From: Verrucomicrobiota bacterium
GTDB taxonomy: Bacteria; Verrucomicrobiota; Verrucomicrobiia; Limisphaerales; JAHEOI01
DNA length: 19,179 nucleotides
Assembly (NCBI GenBank): GCA_018610125.1
Contig: JAHEOI010000211.1
Span: 1 to 19,179 of the forward strand
Reading direction: 5' to 3'
Numbering within the stretch: the stretch's first letter is position 1; the number at the start of each line of letters is the position of its first letter. Below the pieces are notes generated by a model. That model was not told the origin of the DNA, ran no database searches, and saw only the letters and a program-made list of their open reading frames with translations. Both the position numbers and the translations under genes were made by a program. This document shows, in pieces, positions 6,067 to 13,081 of the stretch.

Positions 6067-7452
6067 CTAATCTTGTCCGATTAAGTCGTTAATCGACGAC
6101 GAAATCCGGTCCGACCAGCGTTGGAGCACATCCGGATCGGGCCCCTCGAGAAGCAATCTCGCTTTCGGCTCGGTACCGGAATAACGCAACAACACCCGTC
6201 CTCCGGCCGGCTTGACCTCCGCCTCGGCTTCACCGACGAGCTCCATAACGCCGTCCAGCTCCTCGAATGGCCGTTTTTCCCGGACCCGGATATTCTTCAC
6301 GTATTGGGGAAAACGCTTCCACTGGCGGGTTAATTGCGAGAGCGTTTTGCCTTGGCTCTTCATCAAGCAGAGCACTTGCAGGGCCGCGACGAGGCCATCT
6401 CCGGTCGTCACATGATCGCCGAATAGGATATGCCCGCTCTGCTCTCCACCGAAGTTATACCCACTTCGAAGCATTTCATCAATGACATGCTTATCGCCGA
6501 CCGGAACCCGCACGACTCGTCCCCCGGCCGCTTCAATAGCGGCATCCAAGCCGGCATTGCTCATGATCGTCGAAACCAGCGTGTTCGCCTTCAGTTGACC
6601 CGACTCCAGCAGCGCGAGGCCACCCACAGCCATGATGTCGTCCCCATCAAACAGTGTGCCGCGCTCATCACAAAGCAATACACGGTCACCGTCACCGTCG
6701 TGCGAAATCCCCAAATCAGCCCGGTAATCCCGAACCAACCTGGCAATCCGCTCCGGGTGCATCGAGCCGCATTCGTCGTTGATATTAAAGCCGTTCGGCT
6801 GATTCCCAGAGACGACCACCTCGGCACCGAGCTCTCGAAGCACACATGGCGTTGACTTATACGATGCGCCATGGGCGCAATCCACAGCAATCCGCATCCC
6901 CTCAAGCGTCAGGCGGCGCGGGAACGACGCTTTCGCAAACTCAATATACCGGCCCAGTGCATCGTCAATTCGCACCGCCCGACCGATCTGGTCCGCTGTG
7001 GGGCGAATCTCATCGACTTTACCACTGAAGACGAGCTCCTCGACGCGCCGTTCGATCTCGTCATCGAGCTTGTAGCCATCGGCCCGGAAAAACTTGATCC
7101 CATTGTCTTGATAGGGATTATGGGAAGCGGTGATGACAATCCCGGCATCCGCCCGCAGGCTACGAGTGATATAAGCCACCCCGGGAGTCGGTAAGGGGCC
7201 TATTAACAGCACATCAACCCCCGTCGAGAGGATCCCGGCAGTAATCCCATTCTCGAGCATGTAGCCGGAACGGCGTGTGTCCTTGCCGATCACGATCTTG
7301 TGCCGGTCGCGCCCGCGAGGCTGGCTTTCCAATTGCCGGAACACATGGCCGGCCGCGCGACCAAGCTTCAACGCAGTCTCGGCCGTGACCGGCTCAATAT
7401 TCGCCGTGCCACGTACACCGTCGGTACCAAAAATCTTCTCCGGGTTGCTCAT
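6067..7452 (-). CDS. glmM: Phosphoglucosamine mutase GlmM
   Basis: 461 residues, normal for GlmM. It converts glucosamine-6-phosphate to glucosamine-1-phosphate, the step committing sugar to UDP-GlcNAc for peptidoglycan and lipopolysaccharide. All landmarks of the alpha-D-phosphohexomutase fold are present. The N-terminus is FGTDGVRG (8-15). The phosphoserine loop is TASHNP with Ser110, the metal-binding loop DGDGDR is at 252-257, the sugar-binding GGEQSGH is at 335-341, and the phosphate-binding RYSGTEPKAR is at 423-432. The ATG at 7450-7452 has a strong GGAGG 5 nt upstream. It is the last gene of the folP-cdaA-ybbR-glmM series. In Firmicutes CdaA is regulated by contact with GlmM and the YbbR-type protein CdaR, and the same gene order here suggests a similar link. 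Confidence 0.98.
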   Translation of the reverse strand: MSNPEKIFGTDGVRGTANIEPVTAETALKLGRAAGHVFRQLESQPRGRDRHKIVIGKDTRRSGYMLENGITAGILSTGVDVLLIGPLPTPGVAYITRSLRADAGIVITASHNPYQDNGIKFFRADGYKLDDEIERRVEELVFSGKVDEIRPTADQIGRAVRIDDALGRYIEFAKASFPRRLTLEGMRIAVDCAHGASYKSTPCVLRELGAEVVVSGNQPNGFNINDECGSMHPERIARLVRDYRADLGISHDGDGDRVLLCDERGTLFDGDDIMAVGGLALLESGQLKANTLVSTIMSNAGLDAAIEAAGGRVVRVPVGDKHVIDEMLRSGYNFGGEQSGHILFGDHVTTGDGLVAALQVLCLMKSQGKTLSQLTRQWKRFPQYVKNIRVREKRPFEELDGVMELVGEAEAEVKPAGGRVLLRYSGTEPKARLLLEGPDPDVLQRWSDRISSSINDLIGQD

Positions 7453-7519
7453 CTAAACCTCCAGCTTCCATGCATGCCAACTTCGCAACGTCGCTAACCG
7501 ATTCCCCATTTACCGCCCC

Positions 7520-7975
7520 CTAATCTGTGTCCGGTCGCCGCACAGTAACTGACGGCGGCTCGACCTTCATGCTCACCGAGCTCACCGTAGGCGGAAGGTA
7601 GACATAAACCTGATTCGTCGTGCTCGCTGATTGCTTACTCTCTGACGTCTTCGTTCGAGCCCGCTCGGCAAGATTGACAAACGGCTTAATGTCACCCACT
7701 TGGATATCGTTCAGGACCATTGCCGATCCTTTGATTGTAATGGTTACAGTCGTGGGGTCAAGCACGAATCTTCGATTGGAACCGTCAGGGGATCTCCGTA
7801 AAACGTGAACGGGGAGATTCGCAAAGACTTTTTCATGCGAAGATCGCAGCCAAACGCCGTTACCGTTCAGCCCTTCTCCCTGGCCAAAGCTCAGCACCAG
7901 CCAGAGAAGGGTCGCGAACAGGACCGAGAGCAATTTGGCCCAAAAATTGTGGAAGAGATACTCTTTCAAAGCCAT
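7520..7975 (-). CDS. YbbR/CdaR-like membrane-anchored protein, single-domain form
   Basis: 151 residues. An N-terminal membrane helix at about 11-30 (FWAKLLSVLFATLLWLVL) is preceded by a short cytoplasmic tail (MALKEYLFHN), the usual start of YbbR-domain proteins. The rest is one extracytoplasmic beta-rich repeat with VHVLRRSPDG, PTTVTITIKGSAMVLNDI and a closing VEPPSVTVRR, as in the YbbR fold. Firmicute CdaR has three or four such repeats; this is a minimal version. The CdaR role is to bind and modulate the diadenylate cyclase CdaA. The identification rests on the N-terminus, the repeat pattern and the position between cdaA and glmM. It starts 10 nt after the cdaA stop with no clear Shine-Dalgarno, so translation probably depends on cdaA. 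Confidence 0.82.
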   Translation of the reverse strand: MALKEYLFHNFWAKLLSVLFATLLWLVLSFGQGEGLNGNGVWLRSSHEKVFANLPVHVLRRSPDGSNRRFVLDPTTVTITIKGSAMVLNDIQVGDIKPFVNLAERARTKTSESKQSASTTNQVYVYLPPTVSSVSMKVEPPSVTVRRPDTD

Positions 7976-7987
7976 AGCCGGGAAGGC

Positions 7988-8827
7988 TCACGCCTGTTGC
8001 TTCGTTGACATCCCCGCTCTTTGACGGCGTCTCTGGAATAGATAACGAAATCGCTGCATAAAACCGAGTGAGGGGGGCCGTTTAATGAAAACCGAGGTCA
8101 GGAAGTCGCGCAGCTCCTCACCGGTCACGCCACGAACAAGCTGACCTTTGAAGGCATACGAGATCGAGCCGGTCTCTTCGGAGACCACGGCCACCACGCT
8201 GTCTGTTTCCTCACTCAGCCCGATTGCCGCTCGATGCCGTGTGCCAAGTGAAGGATGGAGGTCCTGGCGCTGAGAGAGCGGGAAGATACACGCCGCGAAG
8301 GCGATTCGGTCACCCTTCAGGATGACCCCGCCATCATGGACGGCATTATTGGGATAAAAGATGGTTTCAAGCATTTCGGGCGTTGCCTCGCAATCCACCA
8401 CGACACCGGATTCGACCGCATCCTGGAGCTGAATCGATCGCTCGAAAGCGATCAGCGCGCCGATATGGACTTCGGACAATCGCTCAGCCGTTTGGACCAC
8501 GACCTCGACAATCTCACGCTCCTGGCGTGAGGTGTTTAGCAGCGGGAGGTTCCCGACTTCCGCCAGCATTCGCCTTAATTCGGGCTGGAAGAGAACCAGG
8601 ATCGCAACCGGGAGAAAGAAGGTCGAGAAGGTTCCAAGCAAGAGGTTGACCACTTCCAGGTCAAGGAGACTCGAGACCAGCTTCAAGGCGAGCAGCAATA
8701 TGACAAATCCCGTCACAACCGGTGCCCCTCGCGTGCCCCGGACAAAGATATAGACATAATAGACCCCCACCGAGAGAATGAGGATTTCGACGCCGCCGCG
8801 CCAGATATTCTGCCATGTCCACTCCAT
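7988..8827 (-). CDS. cdaA: Diadenylate cyclase CdaA (c-di-AMP synthase), DGG variant
   Basis: 279 residues. Three N-terminal membrane helices lie at about 12-30, 37-55 and 60-80, followed by FQPELRRMLAEVG and a cytoplasmic DisA_N/DAC domain. CdaA makes cyclic di-AMP from two ATP. The RHR motif is intact at 197-199 (GTRHRAAIGLSE). The motif normally written DGA reads DGG here (AVHDGGVILK, Asp165-Gly167); the aspartate is kept, so activity is likely. Start and upstream stop overlap as TAATG with folP. The C-terminal tail is rich in Arg and Lys. Cyclic di-AMP controls potassium, turgor and cell-wall homeostasis, which fits the downstream YbbR-like gene and glmM. Confidence 0.96.
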   Translation of the reverse strand: MEWTWQNIWRGGVEILILSVGVYYVYIFVRGTRGAPVVTGFVILLLALKLVSSLLDLEVVNLLLGTFSTFFLPVAILVLFQPELRRMLAEVGNLPLLNTSRQEREIVEVVVQTAERLSEVHIGALIAFERSIQLQDAVESGVVVDCEATPEMLETIFYPNNAVHDGGVILKGDRIAFAACIFPLSQRQDLHPSLGTRHRAAIGLSEETDSVVAVVSEETGSISYAFKGQLVRGVTGEELRDFLTSVFIKRPPSLGFMQRFRYLFQRRRQRAGMSTKQQA

Positions 8828-9672
8828 TAACTGCCTTGATATTCCGCGATCGCCTCGCGTGCTCGCAACGCTTGCACTGTTGCCGCCACATCATGGGCAC
8901 GGATAATTCGCACGCCCTGTTCCCATGCCCAGCACGCGCAGGCAAGCGACCCGGGCAAGCGCTCCATCGCCTCGCCCCCTAACAACTTACCAAGAAAGGA
9001 CTTACGCGAAACACCCAGCAACAACGGGCGGCCAAGCCGATTAAAATCTCCCAGCTTGGCCAATAATTTCAAGTTATGCTCAAGCTGCTTCCCGAATCCG
9101 ATCCCGACATCCAGCACCACTTGCTTCGAATCAACCCCACAGCTTTCCATACGCGCCAGACGCTCGCTGAAAAACCGTTCAACTTCCCGCACCACATCGG
9201 AATAGACCGGATTGGCCTGCATCGTCTGCGGCGTGCCTTGCATATGCATCAAGACATAACCTGCCCCACTTTCGGCTATCAGCTCCCACATCGAAGACTC
9301 TTCCCGGTTGGCTCCGACATCGTTGACAATGCTTGCTCCCGACTCCACGGCCTCCCGCGCCACGGTCGGTTTGATTGTATCCACCGAAATCGGGCACTCC
9401 GTCTTTTGAGCCAGTTCAGCAACGACCGGGATAACCCGCCGACGCTCCTCTTCCTCCGAGACCGGCGTCGCATTCGGACGCGTCGATTCACCCCCGACAT
9501 CGAGGATTTCCGCGCCTTGCTCTACCAGACGCATTCCATGCTCGACCGCAACGCCGGTGCTTCGATACAAGCCCCCGTCGAAAAACGAGTCCGGCGTGAC
9601 GTTGACGATCCCCATCACGATCGCCGAACGCGGAAAGTCAAATCGATATTGCCCTAGTCGCCAATGAGTCAT
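8827..9672 (-). CDS. folP: Dihydropteroate synthase FolP
   Basis: 281 residues from the ATG at 9670-9672, the normal length. A GTG-started extension to 9792 adds 40 residues unlike any DHPS and was rejected. It joins 4-aminobenzoate to dihydropterin pyrophosphate in folate synthesis. Signature one is MGIVNVTPDSFFDGG, signature two is GAEILDVGGESTRPNA, and SVDT, VNDVG, DVGIGFGKQLEHNL, GVSRKSFLG and the final RAHDV complete the TIM-barrel active site. No Shine-Dalgarno is strong. It overlaps cdaA by one base (TAATG), so folP and cdaA are certainly co-translated. The 138 nt between folP and the upstream glyoxalase-fold gene could hold a separate promoter, but none is clear. Confidence 0.97.
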   Translation of the reverse strand: MTHWRLGQYRFDFPRSAIVMGIVNVTPDSFFDGGLYRSTGVAVEHGMRLVEQGAEILDVGGESTRPNATPVSEEEERRRVIPVVAELAQKTECPISVDTIKPTVAREAVESGASIVNDVGANREESSMWELIAESGAGYVLMHMQGTPQTMQANPVYSDVVREVERFFSERLARMESCGVDSKQVVLDVGIGFGKQLEHNLKLLAKLGDFNRLGRPLLLGVSRKSFLGKLLGGEAMERLPGSLACACWAWEQGVRIIRAHDVAATVQALRAREAIAEYQGS

Positions 9673-9810
9673 CGCTTTAATCGAATGGCAGACACATCCG
9701 GTTACGGCAACCGCCTTTCGGGAATTTGCCGCCTGCCTTTCTCGTAGGAGGAGCCGCCCCTCTAAAATCGGCAACTCAAACCGGAATCTCACCAGGGGCG
9801 GAAAGGGGTG

Positions 9811-10209
9811 TTATGTGAGCACCTTTTTCGGTTGCTGCACCAGCTCGATTTCATACCCCTCCGGGGCATCGATGAACGCAAAACCTCCACCGTTCTCTTT
9901 CAATTCCGGCCCGTCGGAAAATTGGTAGCCGAGTGACTCAATTCGCTTGCGAAAGCTTTCCAGGTCATCGACCTCAAAGGCCAAATGAGTCAGGTCGGGC
10001 TGCACTTCCACCGGACCACTCTCCGGGAAGTAGCAGATCTCAATCTCTTCGTCGCTATCGGGCGCTTTCAGGAAAGCAAGCTCCGATCCGCGAGGGCTTT
10101 TATGCCGTCGGACTTCCTCTAATCCCAGGACATCCCGATAAAACTGGACGGTCCGTTCGAGGTCGTTTACTCGGTAGCGTGTGTGCAATAATCTCTTAGC
10201 GTAGCTCAT
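9811..10209 (-). CDS. VOC-family (glyoxalase I-like) metalloenzyme
   Basis: 132 residues from the ATG at 10207-10209; a second ATG at 10233 would add eight residues and cannot be excluded. Two beta-alpha-beta-beta-beta modules of the vicinal oxygen chelate fold are seen. The four metal ligands of E. coli GloA align with H9 (RLLHTRYRV), E57 (EIEICYF), H75 (LTHLAFEV) and E122 (GYEIELVQ). The length equals GloA (about 135). Lactoylglutathione lyase activity, detoxifying methylglyoxal, is the most natural guess. However, related VOC enzymes with the same ligands use other substrates, and no glyoxalase II is in view. It lies 38 nt after the TerC-type gene and upstream of folP on the same strand. 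Confidence 0.88.
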   Translation of the reverse strand: MSYAKRLLHTRYRVNDLERTVQFYRDVLGLEEVRRHKSPRGSELAFLKAPDSDEEIEICYFPESGPVEVQPDLTHLAFEVDDLESFRKRIESLGYQFSDGPELKENGGGFAFIDAPEGYEIELVQQPKKVLT

Positions 10210-10247
10210 AACGAAGAATCTTACGCAAAGCATTGCGACATTGGCAA

Positions 10248-11012
10248 TTACCGGTATGGCTGATGGAGCTTGACCGGACCCGCCTTCCGATACCGCTTCC
10301 TCATTTTAATATTCAAGGTTTCAACTCCCGCCGCAAACGCCATCGAAAAATAAATATACCCCTTCGGGACCTCTTGATGGAAGCTTTCGGCGACCAAGGC
10401 GACGCCAATCAAGATCAGGAAGCTCAACGCGAGCATTTTCAGAGTCGGATGGTCGCTGATTACCTCGTGGACCAATTCAGCAAATATCAACAACAAGCCG
10501 ACCGCAATGATGACCGCAGCCACCATGACGCCAAGGTATTTCACCATCCCGACCGCGGTGATGACCGAATCCAAAGAAAACACCACATCCAAAAGGATAA
10601 TCTGTAAGATAACCCCGGAAAACGTGACCTGCGTTCCACCGCTCCGAGCCCCATCGTCGACTTCCAGCTTTTCATGGATCTCATAAGTCGCCTTTCCCAA
10701 TAGAAACAGTCCTCCCAGTAGGAGAATCAGATCACGAACCGAGACCGGATGCGCTTCCGGAAGCACTCCCAGAGAAGGGATCGAAAAGAGAGGCTTGGTG
10801 AGGCTCATTAACCACGTCAGGCTGAACAGCAATAGGATGCGAGTCACAACCGCCAGACCCAACCCCACCCGACGAGCCTTCTTCTGCTCGGACTCCGGTA
10901 GCTTTTCGGCCAAAATGGAAATGAACACGACATTGTCGATCCCCAAGACGATCTCAAGCACCGTCAAGGTTACCAAGCTGATCCATATTTCCGGATTGAA
11001 AACCCACTCCAT
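10248..11012 (-). CDS. TerC-family integral membrane protein
   Basis: 254 residues, with about seven membrane helices. The TerC signature acidic helices are present: EIVLGIDNVVFISIL near residue 20 and LLDVVFSLDSVITAVGM around 140. The family-typical end VPKGYIYFSMAFAAGVETLNI is also present. Conserved Asp/Asn residues in the helices are thought to bind metal. Members of the TerC/Alx/MeeF group export manganese or act with secreted metalloproteins, but this subfamily has no certain substrate. The start has AGGAG 6 nt upstream of the ATG. The leader 11013-11060 does not show the manganese (yybP-ykoY) riboswitch found before some terC genes. Confidence 0.92.
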   Translation of the reverse strand: MEWVFNPEIWISLVTLTVLEIVLGIDNVVFISILAEKLPESEQKKARRVGLGLAVVTRILLLFSLTWLMSLTKPLFSIPSLGVLPEAHPVSVRDLILLLGGLFLLGKATYEIHEKLEVDDGARSGGTQVTFSGVILQIILLDVVFSLDSVITAVGMVKYLGVMVAAVIIAVGLLLIFAELVHEVISDHPTLKMLALSFLILIGVALVAESFHQEVPKGYIYFSMAFAAGVETLNIKMRKRYRKAGPVKLHQPYR

Positions 11013-11139
11013 AAAGCTCTCCTGTTGGCTTCAGCCAGCTACGGACCAAAAAGACACAGACCGAAGACCATGGAGAACCCAGGGCCTCTGTGCCAAGCCT
11101 TTTTTGAATGAAAAGCATTGGGAAACCCCTCACCTCGAT

Positions 11140-11164
11140 CCTCTCCCCTCCCGTAAGGGAGAGG
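11140..11164. repeat. GC-rich hairpin (CCTCTCCC/GGGAGAGG) in the terC-pseudopilin gap
   Basis: CCTCTCCC at 11140-11147 is the perfect complement of GGGAGAGG at 11157-11164. An alternative inner hairpin, CTCCC-GTAA-GGGAG, shares the right arm. This looks like the common bacterial dispersed 'CTCTCCC..GGGAGAG' palindrome. It lies within 11013-11510, a 498-nt stretch without a gene that otherwise holds the second inverted repeat at 11244-11266 and the promoter near 11452. Confidence 0.6.
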
Positions 11165-11243
11165 GGGAGCTCACTCTGACATGGCTGCTCCGATGGTCCC
11201 TGGTTGGGTTGTTCGGAGGCTCGGTAACCCGCCAGTCCCTTCG

Positions 11244-11266
11244 CCCCTTTCGAAGTTTCGAAGGGG
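11244..11266. repeat. Inverted repeat around CCCCTTTCGAAG...TTTCGAAGGGG
   Basis: CCCCTT at 11244-11249 pairs with AAGGGG at 11261-11266, and the TCGAA cores between them are also self-complementary. It is followed by GTGAGGGTAAGGGA. No T-run follows on either strand. It is probably a dispersed repeat; terminator function is unproven. Confidence 0.5.
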
Positions 11267-11451
11267 TGAGGGTAAGGGACCCGCACATTATCAGAAACAC
11301 TGTATCTTTTATGTCCCCCTTCCTTAATAGCACCGCACTCCACCATTCCCACAGCCCCCACTCTCGACACTGCGCCCCTCCCACACCCCGCGACCCTCTT
11401 GCCCCTGTGCAGTGAGAAGTCCAATTGCAAATGGGCAACGAAGTTTTTACT

Positions 11452-11480
11452 TTGACATGATTGTGTAACCTTGAAACAAT
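11452..11480 (+). promoter_or_regulatory. Predicted sigma-70 type promoter for the pseudopilin gene
   Basis: A consensus -35 TTGACA (11452-11457) is followed after 17 nt by AACAAT (11475-11480), four of six matches to the -10 consensus. The stretch is AT-rich compared with its surroundings and ends 30 nt before the ATG. Confidence 0.45.
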
Positions 11481-11510
11481 TCCATTTAAACCAATGGCAG
11501 GGACGTGCTT

Positions 11511-12287
11511 ATGAAATCACTCGCGTGGGAAATGAAACGAGCCGAGGGCAATCGACGGCGATGGGCCTTCACGTTGATCGAGCTCCTGGTTGTCATCGCC
11601 ATCATCGCCATTTTGGCCAGCATGCTGCTTCCGGCGTTGTCCCAAGCAAAGGGGCGGGCGCAGCGAACAAAGTGCTTGAACAACATGAAGCAGATCATGA
11701 CGGCGACACACATGTACACATCCGATAACGAAGATCAGATGCCATTCGCCGGTTGGGGGCAGACGCCTTTCAAACGCTATTGGGCCTACATGATCTCCAA
11801 GTTCGGCCAATCCGATCCGCCCCGAATCGTCCACAGCCCGGATAACAATGAATACTACAACGTGATGGAAGGAGGCTACTGGGAATATATCGAGAACGCC
11901 AAGGTCTTCCGGTGTCCGATCGATTTCACCAATAATGCCCTTTGGCGGGCTCGGCGCCAGAAGGCCACGAGCTACATCATGAACGGCTCGGTGATCGGAT
12001 ATGGCTCCAAAACCAGCAATCCTTACAACATCACCGATTTCGAGTCGCAAGACATTCTGATCTGGGAAGCGGACGAGAACACACCGTTTTGGTTCAATGA
12101 TGCCTCAAGCTTCCCGCATGAGGGGGTTACCCCACGACACAATGACGGCGGTATTGTCGGTGTCGCCGACGGTCACGTGGAATACATGAAGCGGGAGGAT
12201 TATTTCCGACTTTCCGGGTTCAGCTCCTCTGGGGGTATCTCGAATGGGCGAGTCTGGAACAATCCGGGCTCGAGCGATGGACGCTAA
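11511..12287 (+). CDS. Prepilin-type protein with H-X9-DG motif (paralogue A)
   Basis: 258 residues. The ATG at 11511 has AGGGA 7 nt upstream and was preferred to the in-frame GTG at 11505. The class III signal is RRRWAFTLIELLVVIAIIAIL: cleavage before Phe, Glu at +5, then a membrane helix. After SMLLPALSQAKGRAQRTKCLNNMKQI comes a variable domain with CPIDFTNNALWRARRQKATSY and the H-X9-DG motif (RHNDGGIVGVADGHVEY). The C-terminus is KREDYFRLSGFS...VWNNPGSSDGR. It is clearly paralogous to the protein at 13082-13837. It is a substrate of prepilin peptidase and probably part of a pseudopilus or a membrane-anchored surface set. It has its own predicted promoter. Confidence 0.93.
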   Translation: MKSLAWEMKRAEGNRRRWAFTLIELLVVIAIIAILASMLLPALSQAKGRAQRTKCLNNMKQIMTATHMYTSDNEDQMPFAGWGQTPFKRYWAYMISKFGQSDPPRIVHSPDNNEYYNVMEGGYWEYIENAKVFRCPIDFTNNALWRARRQKATSYIMNGSVIGYGSKTSNPYNITDFESQDILIWEADENTPFWFNDASSFPHEGVTPRHNDGGIVGVADGHVEYMKREDYFRLSGFSSSGGISNGRVWNNPGSSDGR

Positions 12288-12313
12288 CGGGATGGGGAGG
12301 CTAAAAATGACCT

Positions 12314-12340
12314 GCTTAAGGTTTTTTTGCAGCCTTAAGC
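12314..12340 (+). terminator. Inverted repeat GCTTAAGG/CCTTAAGC with T7 in the loop
   Basis: An 8-bp perfect stem (12314-12321 with 12333-12340) and an 11-nt loop beginning TTTTTTT lie 27 nt after the pseudopilin stop. There is no T-run after the stem, so it is not a textbook terminator on the plus strand. If the left arm pairs with something else, the T7 could act. It is most simply a 3'-end stem separating the pseudopilin from the lipoprotein gene. Confidence 0.4.
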
Positions 12341-12391
12341 CCAAACCCGTAATTTAAAGGTTAAACACCCGCAAACAACCAAGCAAAACCT

Positions 12392-12814
12392 ATGAGACGT
12401 ATTAGCTACCTATGGCTGGGAGTGCTGCCCGCGGCCGTTTCCCTTTTATTAGCAGGCTGTGGCGGGGGCGACTCGGGCAGTTCTTCGATTCCAAAGAGCT
12501 CTGAAGAAGCGGCATCGGAGCTTGAGAAGACCTTCAAGGATACTTCGGAGCCGGGAATGAAGAAACAAGCCAATCAGGCCAGCCAAGCCTTAAAGAACAA
12601 GAATTACAAGAAAGCCGCTGAAACATTGACGCGAATGCAAAAGCAGAAGGGCTTGAAGTTTCAGCAGCGAATGCAGATTCGCAATTCCCGGGCCGCCTTG
12701 GAGAAAGAAATCGCGGAAGGGCTCGAATCGAGTGACCCCAAGGAAAGAGAGCGCGCCCGGGCCGCAAGGCGGCGATTGCAACAATTGAATCAGCAACAAA
12801 TGCAGAATCGATGA
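12392..12814 (+). CDS. Small helical lipoprotein between two pseudopilin genes
   Basis: 140 residues. The lipoprotein signal peptide ends in the lipobox LLAGC, so Cys23 would be lipidated. A GGGDSGSSS linker follows, then a highly charged helical region (about 38-140) rich in Lys, Gln and Glu, ending RRRLQQLNQQQMQNR. The segment at 57-90 (KKQANQASQALKNKNYKKAAETLTRM) looks like a single TPR-like helix pair. I do not recognise a named family. No clear Shine-Dalgarno is present. Its position between two H-X9-DG pseudopilins, on the same strand, suggests a partner of them, for example a periplasmic or outer-membrane tether, but this is inference from context only. Confidence 0.75.
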   Translation: MRRISYLWLGVLPAAVSLLLAGCGGGDSGSSSIPKSSEEAASELEKTFKDTSEPGMKKQANQASQALKNKNYKKAAETLTRMQKQKGLKFQQRMQIRNSRAALEKEIAEGLESSDPKERERARAARRRLQQLNQQQMQNR

Positions 12815-12853
12815 TTGGACGCCCATTAGCCCATTAGGCGGCGCTTCATTCGG

Positions 12854-12893
12854 CAACGTTTCGGTAATGTTTCCAACGTTTCGGTAATGTTTC
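12854..12893. repeat. Perfect 20-bp tandem direct repeat, two copies
   Basis: The unit CAACGTTTCGGTAATGTTTC occurs twice without a mismatch or spacer at 12854-12873 and 12874-12893, in the 267-nt gap between the lipoprotein gene and the second pseudopilin gene. Two identical abutting copies of about two helical turns fit a regulatory protein binding site, or a recent slippage duplication. Confidence 0.8.
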
Positions 12894-12970
12894 GAGTGGG
12901 CCCCCGGAAATGGATGATCGAAGAAGAGTGACTCAAACAGCGAGGTGAGCTGGAGAGGGAGGGACCAAGG

Positions 12971-13002
12971 CGGTGAACGCCGCCAACGGTGAACGCTGCC
13001 AA
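12971..13002. repeat. 16-bp tandem repeat with hairpin potential
   Basis: CGGTGAACGCCGCCAA (12971-12986) is followed directly by CGGTGAACGCTGCCAA (12987-13002), one mismatch. The first copy with its left flank can form GGCGG/CCGCC around a 6-nt loop (12969-12984). It lies upstream of the second pseudopilin gene. Confidence 0.75.
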
Positions 13003-13031
13003 AAGGGTCTTTTGACTCCGTGGTGGGCCGG

Positions 13032-13044
13032 GAGACTCTGCCTC
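13032..13044. repeat. Palindromic intergenic repeat, copy 2 (GAGACTCTGCCTC)
   Basis: Same as the element at 6053-6065 with one substitution that breaks a stem pair; the flank CGCTAA is shared with copy 1. It sits 38 nt upstream of the ATG of the second pseudopilin gene, so it is probably within the 5' leader. Confidence 0.6.
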
Positions 13045-13081
13045 GCTAAGTCGCAGAACCCCAAAACAGGAGTGAACCTAT

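Noticed and set aside
9673..9792. 40-residue GTG-started extension of FolP
   Set aside because: No ribosome-binding site, not found in dihydropteroate synthases, and it covers repeat-like DNA.
11013..11130. Manganese (yybP-ykoY) riboswitch upstream of the TerC-family gene
   Set aside because: The conserved GGGGAGUA-type motif and paired boxes are not present in the leader.
12854..13002. CRISPR-like repeats
   Set aside because: Two different short tandem repeats with no spacers and only two copies each; no cas genes nearby.
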